Assembly (NCBI GenBank): GCA_959601495.1
Contig: CAUGPT010000001.1
Location: 136,102-200,101, forward strand
Direction of reading: 5' to 3'
DNA: 64,000 nt
Origin: Avispirillum sp959601495
GTDB lineage: Bacteria; Bacillota; Clostridia; Oscillospirales; CAG-272
Shown: positions 1 through 9,287 of the stretch, one piece after another
Layout: every line of letters starts with the position of its first letter
Numbering within the stretch: position 1 is the first letter of the stretch
Position numbers and translations under genes: made by a program
Notes under the pieces: model-generated
What the model was told of the DNA's origin: nothing
The model's database searches: none
Seen by the model: the letters and a program-made list of their open reading frames with translations, nothing else

Positions 1-774
1 GAAAAGCCCGAAGTCTGCGCCGAGGCGGAGTGCGAGCTGTATCCCGAGGATACGGATATGAATCTTGCGGCGGAGCTTTACCGCCTTGAGCCCTTCGGCG
101 TTTCAAATCCCGTGCCGGTGTTTGTAATGTACGATATGAGAGTCGCGCATATATCGTCCGTCGGCGGCGGAAAGCACACAAAGCTGACGCTTTCAAAAAA
201 CAATCTCATCATAACCGCCATGTATTTCAGGCGCAGCCCCGCCGAACTCGATCTTTACGAGAACGACAGGGTGGACGTTATGTTCAACCTTGACATAAAC
301 GAATATCAGAACACAAAGAGTCTGCAGTTTATTGTAAAGAACATCCGCCTTGCGGATAAACTGAGAAATTATGAGGAGAGCGAGCGCGGGCTGTACGAAA
401 AAATAAACTCTTCCGAGTTTGATTTTTCATCGGTTGACCCTGAGAGCGCCCGTACCATAATCCCCCAGCGCGAGGATTTTGCCGCGCTTTATAATCTTCT
501 CCGCAGAGAACTCAGAATGGAGCACGACACATTTTCTCTGCGCGCGCTTTCAAGCCTTCTTACGGCGTCCGGCGCAGCAATGCGATATGTAAAAATAAGA
601 TACATCATCCGCGTTTTCCAGGAACTTAATATCCTCGGAGTCGACTGCATCGACGAGGAGAGCGAAGTGTACCGTTTCAAATACATATACGTAAAAACAA
701 AGGCAGACCTTAATAAATCAAATGTTCTCAAAAAGCTGAGAACATCATTTCTCCAGAAACAGGGACAGATATAA
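1..774 (+). CDS. recJ: RecJ single-strand DNA exonuclease, C-terminal part (5' end outside window)
   Basis: The reading frame is open from base 1, so the gene starts upstream and only about 257 C-terminal residues are seen. The segment LEPFGVSNPVPVF matches the RecJ signature LxPFGxGNPxPxF at the entry to the OB-fold domain that binds single-stranded DNA. RecJ degrades ssDNA 5' to 3' in recombination and mismatch repair. The DHH and DHHA1 catalytic motifs must lie upstream. The long region after the OB fold (roughly the last 130 residues) is typical of Firmicutes RecJ. The stop codon directly abuts the start of the rel gene, so the two are probably co-transcribed, as in many Clostridia. The first Gly of the signature is Ser here. 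Identification is firm; the exact domain limits are inferred. Confidence 0.9.
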   Translation, partial: EKPEVCAEAECELYPEDTDMNLAAELYRLEPFGVSNPVPVFVMYDMRVAHISSVGGGKHTKLTLSKNNLIITAMYFRRSPAELDLYENDRVDVMFNLDINEYQNTKSLQFIVKNIRLADKLRNYEESERGLYEKINSSEFDFSSVDPESARTIIPQREDFAALYNLLRRELRMEHDTFSLRALSSLLTASGAAMRYVKIRYIIRVFQELNILGVDCIDEESEVYRFKYIYVKTKADLNKSNVLKKLRTSFLQKQGQI

Positions 775-3006
775 ATGCTTCAGTACAGCGAAAACGACCC
801 GCGTATGGCTTCTGTCGGCAACCTTATGTCGATGCTTAAGGCGAGCGGGAAAAAATATGATATAGATAAAATACGCAAAGCGTATCTTTACGCGGCGGAT
901 CTGCACGAAGGGCAGTTCCGCAACAGCGGAGAGCCGTATATAATCCACCCTATTGCCGTCGCCGAGATAGTTGCGGCGCTGGGACTTGATACGGACTCCA
1001 TATGCGCGGCATTTCTTCACGATACGGTTGAAGACTGCTCCGATAAGACTAATATAGAAACTATAGAAAAAGAGTTCGGACCCGACGTGGCAATGCTTGT
1101 ATCCGGCCTCACAAAGATGGTGGATATAAACATTGAGGATAAAGAAGAAGCGCAGATGGAGAACATCCGCCGTATGCTTCTCGCCATGTCCAAGGATATA
1201 AGAGTCATATTCATAAAGCTCTGCGACAGACTGCACAACATGCGCACTCTTGACGCAAAGCCGGAGAGCAAGCGCCGCACGACTGCGCTTGAGACCATGC
1301 ACGTGTATGCGCCTCTTGCGCACCGTCTCGGTATGCAGCGCATAAAGCAGGAGCTTGAAAATCTTGCGCTTTTGTATCTTGACCCTATAGGATACGCCGA
1401 GGTCACGCGACATATAGAGGAAAAATATGGGCAGAACCGCGACTTTATTGAAAACGTCCGCAAAAACGTTTCGGATGTTCTTGAAAAGTACAATATATCT
1501 TTCACACTTGAGGGCAGAGTCAAAACGGTATACAGTATATACCGTAAAATGTACAACCAGTCTAAAGAGTTTGACGAGATATACGACTTCTACGCGCTTC
1601 GTATAATTGTGGAGACGGAACTTGAATGCTACACGGCGCTCGGTATAATCCACGAGATGTACAAGAGTATGCCCGGACGTTTCAAGGACTATATCTCCAC
1701 TCCGAAGCCCAACATGTACCAGTCCCTGCACACAACGGTCATAGGCCGCGCGGGCATACCCTTTGAGGTTCAGATACGTACAAGAGAAATGCACCACGTC
1801 GCCGAATACGGTATCGCGGCGCACTGGAAGTATAAATCCGGCTCGCAGAGCAAGGAGGAGATAGACCGCAAACTCGAATGGGTGTCAAAGCTTATCGACT
1901 CCGAAAACGAAACTCTCGATCCCGACGACTTCATGCATTCGCTGAAGATAGATATTTTCCACGACGAGACTTTTGTGTTTACCCCCAAGGGCGACGTTAT
2001 CGCGCTTCCGCAGGGCTCGACCCTTATCGACTTTGCGTATGCCATACACTCTCAGGTGGGCAACAGAATGGTCGGCGCGAAAATCAACGGCATGATAGCG
2101 CCTATCGACAAATGCCCGCAGAACGGCGAGATCGTCGAGATCATAACCTCCGCCGCCTCCAAAGGCCCCAGCCGAGACTGGCTGAAGATAGTAAAGACAG
2201 GCGAGGCGCGCAGTAAGATACGCCAGTGGTTCAAGAAAGAAAAGCGCGGCGAAAATATCACCATAGGCAGAGCCGACCTTGACAGGGAAATAGGCAAAAT
2301 TTCAAAGAGAACAACTGAGGCTCAGCGCACGGAGATAATCGCGGGCGTTGCCCACAGAGTGGGTATGCAGGACGCGGACGATCTGTGCAACGCACTGGGT
2401 TACGGCGGCCTTGCCATGAGCAAGATACTGCCTAAACTCCGCGATGAAGTCGAAAAGATCGTAAAACCCGAAGAAGAGCCTCATGCTATTGAAGCGCACG
2501 AGGTCAAGACCGCGGCAGCACCCGGCAGCGGTAAATCGGGCGGTATCATCGTGGACGGCGAGCGCGGCTGCGCCGTTAAATTCGCCAAGTGCTGCAACCC
2601 CCTGCCGGGAGACCCAATTATCGGCTTTATAACCAAGGGCTACGGCGTTTCCATACACAAGCGCGACTGCCCCAACGTTATAAACGGCATGAAAAACGAG
2701 GACTTTTTCCACCGCTGGATACGCGTCGAGTGGGACGTTTCCGAAATGCACAAGGGTCAGCAGAACGTATACGAGGCTATGATACAGATATACGCTGACA
2801 ACGATATATCCGTCATTGCGGGCATAACGTCGGCTCTTGCCGAAATGAGAGTTTCCATACTCCAGATAAATTCCCGCAAGCACGGCGAGGACGAAACGGC
2901 GATAAGCCTGAAATTCGCCTGCAAGGATACGTCGCATTTTAATTCCGTTGTGTCGAGACTTAAAAACGTTCCTCATGTAAATACAGTGATTCGAGGCTTT
3001 AACTGA
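775..3006 (+). CDS. rel: Bifunctional (p)ppGpp synthetase/hydrolase (Rel)
   Basis: At 743 residues this has the usual length of a long RelA/SpoT homologue. In order: an HD hydrolase domain with HDTVED at residues 82-87; a synthetase domain with FKDYISTPKPNMYQSLHT and EVQIRT; a TGS domain near 400-460 (TFVFTPKGDVIALPQGST); a Cys-rich ribosome-binding segment near 605 (KCCNPLPGD); and a C-terminal ACT/RRM domain. An intact HDxxED supports hydrolase as well as synthetase activity, as expected for the single Rel of Firmicutes. It makes and degrades the stringent-response alarmone in the cytoplasm, on starved ribosomes. The start codon follows the recJ stop with no gap, and the stop overlaps the dtd start by one base. 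The rel-dtd pair is a widely conserved arrangement. Confidence 0.97.
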   Translation: MLQYSENDPRMASVGNLMSMLKASGKKYDIDKIRKAYLYAADLHEGQFRNSGEPYIIHPIAVAEIVAALGLDTDSICAAFLHDTVEDCSDKTNIETIEKEFGPDVAMLVSGLTKMVDINIEDKEEAQMENIRRMLLAMSKDIRVIFIKLCDRLHNMRTLDAKPESKRRTTALETMHVYAPLAHRLGMQRIKQELENLALLYLDPIGYAEVTRHIEEKYGQNRDFIENVRKNVSDVLEKYNISFTLEGRVKTVYSIYRKMYNQSKEFDEIYDFYALRIIVETELECYTALGIIHEMYKSMPGRFKDYISTPKPNMYQSLHTTVIGRAGIPFEVQIRTREMHHVAEYGIAAHWKYKSGSQSKEEIDRKLEWVSKLIDSENETLDPDDFMHSLKIDIFHDETFVFTPKGDVIALPQGSTLIDFAYAIHSQVGNRMVGAKINGMIAPIDKCPQNGEIVEIITSAASKGPSRDWLKIVKTGEARSKIRQWFKKEKRGENITIGRADLDREIGKISKRTTEAQRTEIIAGVAHRVGMQDADDLCNALGYGGLAMSKILPKLRDEVEKIVKPEEEPHAIEAHEVKTAAAPGSGKSGGIIVDGERGCAVKFAKCCNPLPGDPIIGFITKGYGVSIHKRDCPNVINGMKNEDFFHRWIRVEWDVSEMHKGQQNVYEAMIQIYADNDISVIAGITSALAEMRVSILQINSRKHGEDETAISLKFACKDTSHFNSVVSRLKNVPHVNTVIRGFN

Positions 3007-3470
3007 TGATTGCCGTACTGCAAAGAATAAGATCATGCTCCGTCACGGCGGACGGCGAGCCGTATTCCGAGTGCGGAGCGGGGCTGCTCGTTCTGCTCGG
3101 CGTTTCAAAAGACGACGGCGAGGAGGATGCTAAACTCCTCTGCGAGAAAATATCGGTTCTTCGCATTTTCTGCGACGGTGACGATAAAATGAATCTTTCC
3201 GTTAACGATATCGGCGGCAGCGTTATGATAGTTCCCAACTTTACGCTGCTTGCTTCGTATAAAAAGGGAAAGCGGCCGGACTTTATGTACAGCGCCCGCC
3301 CCGAGGAGGCAGAAAAGCTTTTCGACTTTTTCTGTGACACTATGGAAAAGCTTGTTCCGAACGTGTGCCGCGGAAAATTCCGCTCGGATATGCAGGTCTC
3401 CCTTGTGAACGACGGCCCTGTCACAATAGTCTGCGACAGCCGCGTTCTGAAAGGTGAACGCAGCATATGA
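3006..3470 (+). CDS. dtd: D-aminoacyl-tRNA deacylase
   Basis: This 154-residue protein has the normal DTD length. DTD hydrolyses D-amino acids (and glycine mischarged on tRNA-Ala) from tRNA, acting as a chiral proofreader in the cytoplasm. The second active-site motif NDGPVT, which carries the Gly-cisPro pair that rejects L-amino acids, is intact near residue 136. The first motif, usually SQFTL, reads PNFTL here (near residue 78): the Phe-Thr-Leu core is kept but the Ser and Gln differ, a modest deviation that could be checked against close relatives. The gene overlaps rel by one base and the following hemZ-like gene by four, pointing to translational coupling within one operon. Confidence 0.95.
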   Translation: MIAVLQRIRSCSVTADGEPYSECGAGLLVLLGVSKDDGEEDAKLLCEKISVLRIFCDGDDKMNLSVNDIGGSVMIVPNFTLLASYKKGKRPDFMYSARPEEAEKLFDFFCDTMEKLVPNVCRGKFRSDMQVSLVNDGPVTIVCDSRVLKGERSI

Positions 3471-5020
3471 CGCTTATAACGGATTCATCTGTCAGTAAGT
3501 ACAGCGCCCAGGCACTGGTGCTGCTGTTCTTTCCCGGCTCCGGCTTTCCCGAGGACGCAAGCGGCGGCGAGCCTGTAGTAGAGCTCTCGGTGTCCGAGGA
3601 CGGCGGAGTGCTCACGGGCAGGGCTGAGATAAAAGAAGGTGAGCGGCGTGTCGAGCGCTTCTTTGCTCCCGACGCCGAAACAGTCGGGCGCTCCGACAGA
3701 AAACGGCTTTGCAATCTAGCGGTCGGCGGCGCTTTGTATCTTGCGGGTACGGAGTTCTGCGGCGTTACCCCTCCGTGGGGCATCCTTACGGGAGTTCGTC
3801 CCGCCAAAATGTGCCGCGATATGCTCGAATGCGGCGTTACGGCTGCCGAGACGGAGCATATTTTGTGCCATGACTATTTCTGCACACCGGACAAAGCGCA
3901 CCTCGCCGCAGAAACGGCTGTGCGCGAGGCGGCAGTTGTGTCCGCGGACGAGAAAAAGAACTGCAGCGTTTATATCGCAATACCTTTTTGCCCCACAAAA
4001 TGCTCGTATTGTTCTTTCACGTCCTTTTCCTCTCCCAGGCTTCTCTCACTTATCCCGGACTATCTTGAGCGGCTGTACGAGGATATAAGAAACACTTTTG
4101 CGATCATTAAAGCAGAAGGCCTTAAGGTCTCCACCGTTTATATCGGCGGCGGCACACCGACCGTGCTTGATGAAGCCCGGCTTGAAGCTCTCCTGTCTGC
4201 GGTCTGCCGCAGTATTGACCCCGCGTCTCTCAGAGAGTTCACCCTTGAGGCGGGACGCCCCGATACAATAACGGCTGAAAAAATGAGGATCGCGAAAGAT
4301 TTCGGCGTAACAAGAGTCAGCGTAAACGCGCAGACAATGAACGGCGACGTGCTGAAAAGTATCGGCCGCCGTCATACTCCCGAGGATTTTCTCCGGGCTT
4401 ACGGCATTGCCGCCGCAAGCGGCATACGCGATATAAACGTCGATCTTATAGCCGGGCTGCCGGGCGAGAGCGCTGAAAGCTTTTCGGCATCCTGCGAACG
4501 AATCATATCTCTTGACCCTACAAACATAACCGTCCATACCTTTTATGCGAAAAGGGCGGCTGAAATAGTCAAAAGCGAAAAGGGAGTATACCGCGCAAAG
4601 GATACGACGGCAAGCCGTGCAGTGTCCGTGGCGCACGCGTCTCTTCTCGAAGCGGGATACCGTCCGTACTATCTGTATAAGCAGAAAAACACGGCAGGTA
4701 ATCTTGAAAACGCGGGCTTTTCCAAGGTCGGGCACGAGGGAATATACAATATCCTCATGATGGAGGAGATACATACAGTCTTCGGCATCGGCGCGTCGGC
4801 TATGACAAAGTTCGTAAGCCCCGCAGACGATGGCGGCAGGATCCGCCGCCTTTGCGAGACGAAATATCCGTATGAATACCTTGATCCCGCCAAAAACAGC
4901 GCCGAGAGACACTACAGCGAGCTGTCGGCGGCTTGCAGAGCCTTTTACGCGGCTGCGGCGGGCGATAAAAATACAAATGGGTTGTTTGCGCCCAAACAGA
5001 CAGGCAATGAAAATATATGA
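3467..5020 (+). CDS. hemZ: HemZ-type radical SAM protein (coproporphyrinogen dehydrogenase-like)
   Basis: A 517-residue protein with a radical-SAM CxxxCxxC motif at Cys175, Cys179 and Cys182 (FCPTKCSYCSF), preceded by IAIPF and followed by YIGGGTPTVL, the glycine-rich SAM-binding element. The N-terminal stretch WGILTGVRPAKM is typical of the Bacillus HemZ branch rather than of short HemN/HemW proteins. Family knowledge suggests oxygen-independent oxidation of coproporphyrinogen III or a related reaction. No other haem genes are present in the window, so a haem role is not proven, and HemZ proteins occur in many Clostridia that lack the full haem pathway. The gene overlaps dtd and the kinase gene downstream by four bases each, indicating an operon. 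Confidence 0.82.
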   Translation: MTLITDSSVSKYSAQALVLLFFPGSGFPEDASGGEPVVELSVSEDGGVLTGRAEIKEGERRVERFFAPDAETVGRSDRKRLCNLAVGGALYLAGTEFCGVTPPWGILTGVRPAKMCRDMLECGVTAAETEHILCHDYFCTPDKAHLAAETAVREAAVVSADEKKNCSVYIAIPFCPTKCSYCSFTSFSSPRLLSLIPDYLERLYEDIRNTFAIIKAEGLKVSTVYIGGGTPTVLDEARLEALLSAVCRSIDPASLREFTLEAGRPDTITAEKMRIAKDFGVTRVSVNAQTMNGDVLKSIGRRHTPEDFLRAYGIAAASGIRDINVDLIAGLPGESAESFSASCERIISLDPTNITVHTFYAKRAAEIVKSEKGVYRAKDTTASRAVSVAHASLLEAGYRPYYLYKQKNTAGNLENAGFSKVGHEGIYNILMMEEIHTVFGIGASAMTKFVSPADDGGRIRRLCETKYPYEYLDPAKNSAERHYSELSAACRAFYAAAAGDKNTNGLFAPKQTGNENI

Positions 5021-5916
5021 TAGAAATCAACAATATTTATAAAGACGAAAACGAGGCGAAGGCGTTTATCGGCGAGTGCGAGGCGGCTTTTGAAAAAAAG
5101 CTTTCTGACATTGCCGCGGATATAATGGCGTCCGAAAGCGTCAGATACCTGACCCTTGCGGGTCCCACCTGCTCGGGAAAGACCACCACGGCGGAAAAGC
5201 TCACATTTTATTTTTCCAAAGGACGGCGGCACGCGAGAGTTATATCCATAGACGATTTCTACTACGAAAAAGCCGAGATGGACGCGCTGGGCGTTACCGA
5301 TATAGAAGGCCCCGAGGCAATAAACACGGGACTTTTCAGACGGTGCGTCGAAAAGCTTTCAAAAGGGCTGCCCGTCTGCCTTCCCACATTCGATTTTACC
5401 ACAAGGACAAGAGCGGCGCTGACGGAATATATTCCGCGCACCGACGATATTTATATATTTGAGGGTATACAGGCTGTGTATCCCGAAATTACCGATGTCA
5501 TAAAGCCTTACGGCACAAAAGGAATATTTATAAACGTTTCCGAGGATGCCGAGGTGCTCGGCAATCATTTTGAAAAAAACGATCTGCGTCTCATGCGGCG
5601 AACCGTTCGCGACTACTATCACAGAGGCGCGACGGTGGAGCTTACCATGCAGCTGTGGGGCGGCGTGCGCGATAACGAGGAAAGAAACATCTTTCCCATG
5701 ACGTCCGGCAGCGACTATATTATAAACTCCATGCTGCCGTATGAAATATTTCTTATAAGCGATTATTACCGCGCCGTTACAAACGGCTATCCCAAAGACG
5801 CAGTAATGGCTGATAAGGTGTATGCGCTCAGAGAAAAGCTGAGCTGCACCGACGGCAGCGCCGTAAAGCTTTCCATGATACCGGAGCATTCCGTGTTCCG
5901 CGAATTCGTGGTCTGA
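5017..5916 (+). CDS. Uridine kinase/phosphoribulokinase-family nucleoside kinase
   Basis: The 299-residue product has a Walker A loop GPTCSGKT at residues 49-56, followed by ISIDDFYY, the conserved Asp-Asp-Phe-Tyr element of the uridine kinase/PRK family, and IFEGIQAVYP, matching the Walker B region. It should phosphorylate a nucleoside or related sugar with ATP in the cytoplasm. Many clostridial relatives carry an N-terminal TGS domain and exceed 500 residues; this one is kinase-only, with a short N-terminal extension of about 40 residues. The true substrate is unknown. The start overlaps the hemZ-like stop by four bases. A gap of 51 bp separates it from the next gene. Confidence 0.8.
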   Translation: MIEINNIYKDENEAKAFIGECEAAFEKKLSDIAADIMASESVRYLTLAGPTCSGKTTTAEKLTFYFSKGRRHARVISIDDFYYEKAEMDALGVTDIEGPEAINTGLFRRCVEKLSKGLPVCLPTFDFTTRTRAALTEYIPRTDDIYIFEGIQAVYPEITDVIKPYGTKGIFINVSEDAEVLGNHFEKNDLRLMRRTVRDYYHRGATVELTMQLWGGVRDNEERNIFPMTSGSDYIINSMLPYEIFLISDYYRAVTNGYPKDAVMADKVYALREKLSCTDGSAVKLSMIPEHSVFREFVV

Positions 5917-5967
5917 AAAAAGCACCATTTCGAAAAGAGCAGCCCGAAGGCTGGGTAAGGAGTCTGT

Positions 5968-7617
5968 GTGAAAAACAAAAATCCCGAAACCATCAGAGAT
6001 ATGAAGACAAAGAACACCTCAAAGCTGTTCTTTTCGGGCGTCATTGTTCTGACGGTCACTAACCTCATTGTAAAAGCCATAGGACTCATGTTCAAGATCC
6101 CCATGAACCACATCGTGGGCGATGAGGGCATGGGCTACTATAACTCTGCCTATACGTTCTATACATACCTGTACATGGTATCAACGGCAGGTCTGCCTAC
6201 TGCAATATCCATCATGATATCCGACAGCCGCGCAAAACGTCAGCTGAAGCAGGCAAAGAGCATATACCGCATAGCAATGACCGTATTCTGCATAATAGGT
6301 GTTGTGTCAATGCTTATAATGTTCTTCGGCTCGGGTCTTATGTCAAAGGCTATCGGGGCGGAGAACACTAAGTATTCCATAATGGCAATAGCGCCCACAC
6401 TGTTCTTTATCTGTATCGCAAGCGCCCTGCGCGGATATTTCCAGGGCTATCAGCAGATGGTGCCTACGGCAATATCTCAGTTCCTTGAGGCTGCCTGCAA
6501 GCTCGGCATCGGTATAGTATTTGCAAAATATGCCATAAGCCAGGGCTATGAAATATATATAGTCGCGGCGTATGCCACCGTAGGTCTTACATCGGGCGCG
6601 CTGCTGAGTATGCTGTTCATGATGTTCTCAAAGCTTTTGTTCAAAGAGCAGCAGTACGACGCGGAGTATATAGCGCAGGGCGAGGACGACTCGGTGCTAC
6701 CGAAAAAAACGCTGCTCAAAAAGCTTATTCTCATAGCGCTGCCCATAACCATCAGCGCGTCTGTAATGAGCCTTACAAACCTTATAGACGCTGCCATCGT
6801 GCAGAGACTGCTGCAGTCCACAGGACTCAGCCAGGTCGCCGCAACGGAGCTGTACGGCAACTATACATCCCTTGCGGTGCCTATGTTCAACCTGCCGCCG
6901 GTGCTCATATATCCCATATCCTATTCCATAGTGCCTCTGCTCACTGCCGCAAAACAGCGCGGAGACCGGGAGCGCTGCCGCATCGTTTCGGAATCCTCCA
7001 TGAGGATCGCAATGCTTGTGGGCATCCCCTGCGGTCTGGGACTTTCGGCGCTTTCCGAGCCTATACTCAGCCTGTTCTATAAGCAGGAGTCGGTAAAGCT
7101 CGCGTACCCGCTGCTCTCGATCCTTGGACCCTCGACGGCGTTTATATGCATACTCTCCGTTACAAACGCCATACTGCAGTCGGCGGGATATGAGCGCAAG
7201 CCGCTTATTTCCATGCTTTGCGGCGCATGTGTCAAGATAGTCACAAATTTCTTCCTCATTCAGTATATCGGCATGAAGGGAACACCCGTGTCAACATTCC
7301 TGTGCTATCTTACCGTGACTATACTGAATATCCACTTCATTCATAAGTATGTCGGCATAATGCCGAAGCTTTCGGGTCTGTTTGTAAAGCCTCTTGCCGC
7401 GGGCGCCGTGTGCGCCGCAAGCGCGTTTTTCGTGAACAGACTGCTCGCCGCTCATATCTCCTCAAAGATAGCCGTTATCGCCGCTATCCTCGCGGCCTGC
7501 GTTGTGTACCTCGCGATGCTCTTTATCCTGCGCGCGGTTGACGGAGAGGATATAAAGCTTTTGCCTAAGGGTCAGAAGATATACGCAATTATGCACAGAT
7601 TAAAGCTTGTAAAATAA
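5968..7617 (+). CDS. SpoVB/MurJ-like polysaccharide flippase (MOP superfamily)
   Basis: A 549-residue polytopic membrane protein with about 14 predicted transmembrane segments, the architecture of the MOP exporter superfamily (SpoVB, MurJ, Wzx). SpoVB-type proteins move lipid-linked precursors across the membrane, often for spore cortex or peptidoglycan. The GTG start is preferred because AAGGAG lies five bases upstream (5957-5962); the next in-frame ATG at 6001 has no good ribosome binding site. Features of the branch include HIVGDEGMGYYNSAYTFYTY near the first helices. SpoVB next to mazG and hup/yabP/yabQ is the standard Firmicutes neighbourhood, which supports a sporulation or wall role. 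Whether it is SpoVB itself or a paralogue cannot be settled by eye. Confidence 0.85.
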   Translation: MKNKNPETIRDMKTKNTSKLFFSGVIVLTVTNLIVKAIGLMFKIPMNHIVGDEGMGYYNSAYTFYTYLYMVSTAGLPTAISIMISDSRAKRQLKQAKSIYRIAMTVFCIIGVVSMLIMFFGSGLMSKAIGAENTKYSIMAIAPTLFFICIASALRGYFQGYQQMVPTAISQFLEAACKLGIGIVFAKYAISQGYEIYIVAAYATVGLTSGALLSMLFMMFSKLLFKEQQYDAEYIAQGEDDSVLPKKTLLKKLILIALPITISASVMSLTNLIDAAIVQRLLQSTGLSQVAATELYGNYTSLAVPMFNLPPVLIYPISYSIVPLLTAAKQRGDRERCRIVSESSMRIAMLVGIPCGLGLSALSEPILSLFYKQESVKLAYPLLSILGPSTAFICILSVTNAILQSAGYERKPLISMLCGACVKIVTNFFLIQYIGMKGTPVSTFLCYLTVTILNIHFIHKYVGIMPKLSGLFVKPLAAGAVCAASAFFVNRLLAAHISSKIAVIAAILAACVVYLAMLFILRAVDGEDIKLLPKGQKIYAIMHRLKLVK

Positions 7618-7621
7618 GAAT

Positions 7622-8425
7622 ATGAAAGATAAAGAAACACTTGTCAGCGAGAAAACTCACGATTTTGAATCTCTCGTTTCCTTGACCGAAATACTCAGAA
7701 GTCCCGACGGCTGCCCGTGGGACAGGGAGCAGACGCACAAAAGCGTCCGACCCTGCCTTATCGAGGAAGCCTACGAGGTCTGCGAAGCCATAGACACGGA
7801 CAATGCCGTTCTCATGCGCGAGGAACTGGGGGATCTTATGTTTCAGGTCATGTTTCACGCCGAGATCGAAAAAGAAAAGGGAACTTTCGATATAGGCGGC
7901 GTGATAGACGGCATTTGCGCGAAAATGATCGCCCGCCACCCCCACGTTTTCGGAGGCACATTGGTCTCCGGCAGCGCGGAGGTGCTTGATAACTGGGACA
8001 CCATCAAGAAAAAAGAAAAATCGCTGAAAAGCCCCGATGAGGAGCTCACCCGCATCCCCAAACAGCTTCCCGCCCTCATGCGGGCGCAGAAGGTGCAGAA
8101 AAAAGCAAAAAAGTACGGCTGCGGTTTCGAGAGCGCGGAGAAAGCCGCGCTGCACGCTTCAAAGTGTATATCGGCTGCCGCCGAATCTTTTGGCGATCCT
8201 TCCCGCCGCGCGGAACCCGCCGCCGATGCCGCATTCTCCGCAGAACCCGCCGCGGATCGCCGGACCGCTGCTTCGGGCGGCGAAAACTTTGCCGAAGCGA
8301 TCACCGAGGCAGTCTTTGCACTTTGCGCTGCGGCGTCTCTTTCCGGCATTGATATTGAAGAAGAGCTTGCGAAAAAAACCGATAAATTCATATCCGATTT
8401 TGCAAAAAACGAAAAGCAAATGTAA
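7622..8425 (+). CDS. mazG: MazG nucleoside triphosphate pyrophosphohydrolase
   Basis: The 267-residue product carries the MazG signature CPWDREQTH near residue 36 and the metal-binding series EEAYEV, EELGDLMFQ and HPHVFG. MazG hydrolyses NTPs and dNTPs to monophosphates and pyrophosphate, protecting against aberrant nucleotides. Between roughly residues 190 and 220 there is an Ala/Arg-rich low-complexity insert (AEPAADAAFSAEPAADRR) that splits the second MazG half; it looks like a linker expansion, not a new domain. The gene follows the flippase gene by four bases. The Shine-Dalgarno match is weak, so translation may depend on coupling. mazG just before hup is a conserved Clostridia/Bacilli order. 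Confidence 0.94.
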   Translation: MKDKETLVSEKTHDFESLVSLTEILRSPDGCPWDREQTHKSVRPCLIEEAYEVCEAIDTDNAVLMREELGDLMFQVMFHAEIEKEKGTFDIGGVIDGICAKMIARHPHVFGGTLVSGSAEVLDNWDTIKKKEKSLKSPDEELTRIPKQLPALMRAQKVQKKAKKYGCGFESAEKAALHASKCISAAAESFGDPSRRAEPAADAAFSAEPAADRRTAASGGENFAEAITEAVFALCAAASLSGIDIEEELAKKTDKFISDFAKNEKQM

Positions 8426-8528
8426 AATGCAGGATGTAAAAAGTTGGTAAATATAACTAAAAAGTCAATATTTTGTAGAAAAATCATTAAAAAAACACCA
8501 TATATAAACAAAAAAATAGAAAAAACTA

Positions 8529-8557
8529 TTGCCAAATACGCTGAAAAATGGTATACT
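8529..8557 (+). promoter_or_regulatory. SigA-type promoter of hup
   Basis: TTGCCA (8529-8534), a 17-bp spacer and TATACT (8552-8557), with a TG at 8549-8550 giving an extended -10. It sits in a strongly AT-rich 197-bp gap between mazG and hup and points at hup, about 65 bp downstream. Confidence 0.85.
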
Positions 8558-8622
8558 ATGCGCAGAAAGACGTTGCGAAGCAAGGCTTTCGTAAATTATT
8601 ATTTTGAAAGGAAACTATACCT

Positions 8623-8895
8623 ATGAACAAGACTCAGCTTATTGACGTAGTAGCAGCTAAGACCGATCTTAAGAAGAAGGACGCTGAAGCAGCAGTTGCA
8701 GCAGTTCTCGATGCAGTAGCAGAGGCTCTGGCAGCAGGCGACAAGGTTCAGCTTATCGGCTTCGGTACTTTTGAAGTTAAAGAGAGAGCTGCACGCACCG
8801 GCCGCAACCCCGCAACCGGCGCAGAGATCAAGATCCCCGCTTGCAAGTATCCTGCATTCTCCGCAGGCGCAAAGCTGAAGGAAAAAGTTAACTAA
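8623..8895 (+). CDS. hup: HU-family nucleoid protein
   Basis: A 90-residue HU/IHF-family protein. It has the N-terminal helix pair, the beta-arm segment and the signature GFGTFEVKERAARTGRNPATG. It bends and compacts DNA as a dimer. The ribosome binding site AAAGGA lies just before the ATG. Codon choice is more biased than in the neighbours, with repeated GCA for Ala, consistent with high expression. It has its own strong promoter and terminator. The hup-rqcP-yabP-yabQ-divIC order matches the conserved Firmicutes cluster. Confidence 0.98.
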   Translation: MNKTQLIDVVAAKTDLKKKDAEAAVAAVLDAVAEALAAGDKVQLIGFGTFEVKERAARTGRNPATGAEIKIPACKYPAFSAGAKLKEKVN

Positions 8896-8911
8896 TCTTT
8901 TTGCAATGCCT

Positions 8912-8946
8912 GACAGCTCCGGTCTATTGATCGGGGCTGTCGTTTT
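8912..8946 (+). terminator. Intrinsic terminator after hup
   Basis: A 10-bp stem (8912-8921 with 8932-8941, including one G-U pair), a 10-nt loop, then GTTTTA. It lies between the hup stop and the rqcP start and would limit read-through into rqcP. The T-run is short, so termination may be partial. Confidence 0.75.
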
Positions 8947-8974
8947 ATGGCGAAATCCACCCCGGAGACGGAAA

Positions 8975-9220
8975 ATGAGACTTGACAAATTTCTGAAGGT
9001 ATCAAGAGTTATAAAAAGACGAACCGTCGCAAACGATGCCTGCGACGGCGAGCATGTCAGCGTTAACGGCAAAACCGCAAAGGCATCGTACAACGTTAAA
9101 GAAGGCGACATAGTCGAGGTCATGTTCGGTCAGCGCACGCTGAAATTCCGCGTGCTTGACGTTAGGGAACATACCGCCAAGGCGGACGCCTCATCCATGT
9201 ACGAAATTATAATCGACTGA
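8975..9220 (+). CDS. rqcP: S4-domain RNA-binding protein RqcP (YabO family)
   Basis: An 81-residue single S4 domain beginning MRLDKFLKVSRVIKRRTVA and containing VNGKTAKASYNVKEGD. This length and context fit YabO/RqcP, the ribosome quality control factor that works with RqcH on stalled 50S-nascent chain complexes. An upstream in-frame ATG at 8906 lies inside the hup terminator and would add 23 non-conserved residues. The ATG at 8975 is chosen because GGAG sits seven bases upstream and the S4 fold begins directly there. The translation initiation region (8962-8979) is nearly duplicated before yabP at 9262-9279. Confidence 0.9.
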   Translation: MRLDKFLKVSRVIKRRTVANDACDGEHVSVNGKTAKASYNVKEGDIVEVMFGQRTLKFRVLDVREHTAKADASSMYEIIID

Positions 9221-9287
9221 AAAATCATATAAAGCGCTCGCTTTGCATATTCTTATGTAGACCGGAGACGGAAAGTGAGGCGCTTGT

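Noticed and set aside
745..1824. Minus-strand frame of 359 codons opposite rel
   Set aside because: It is a shadow of the rel reading frame, without SD or recognisable protein features.
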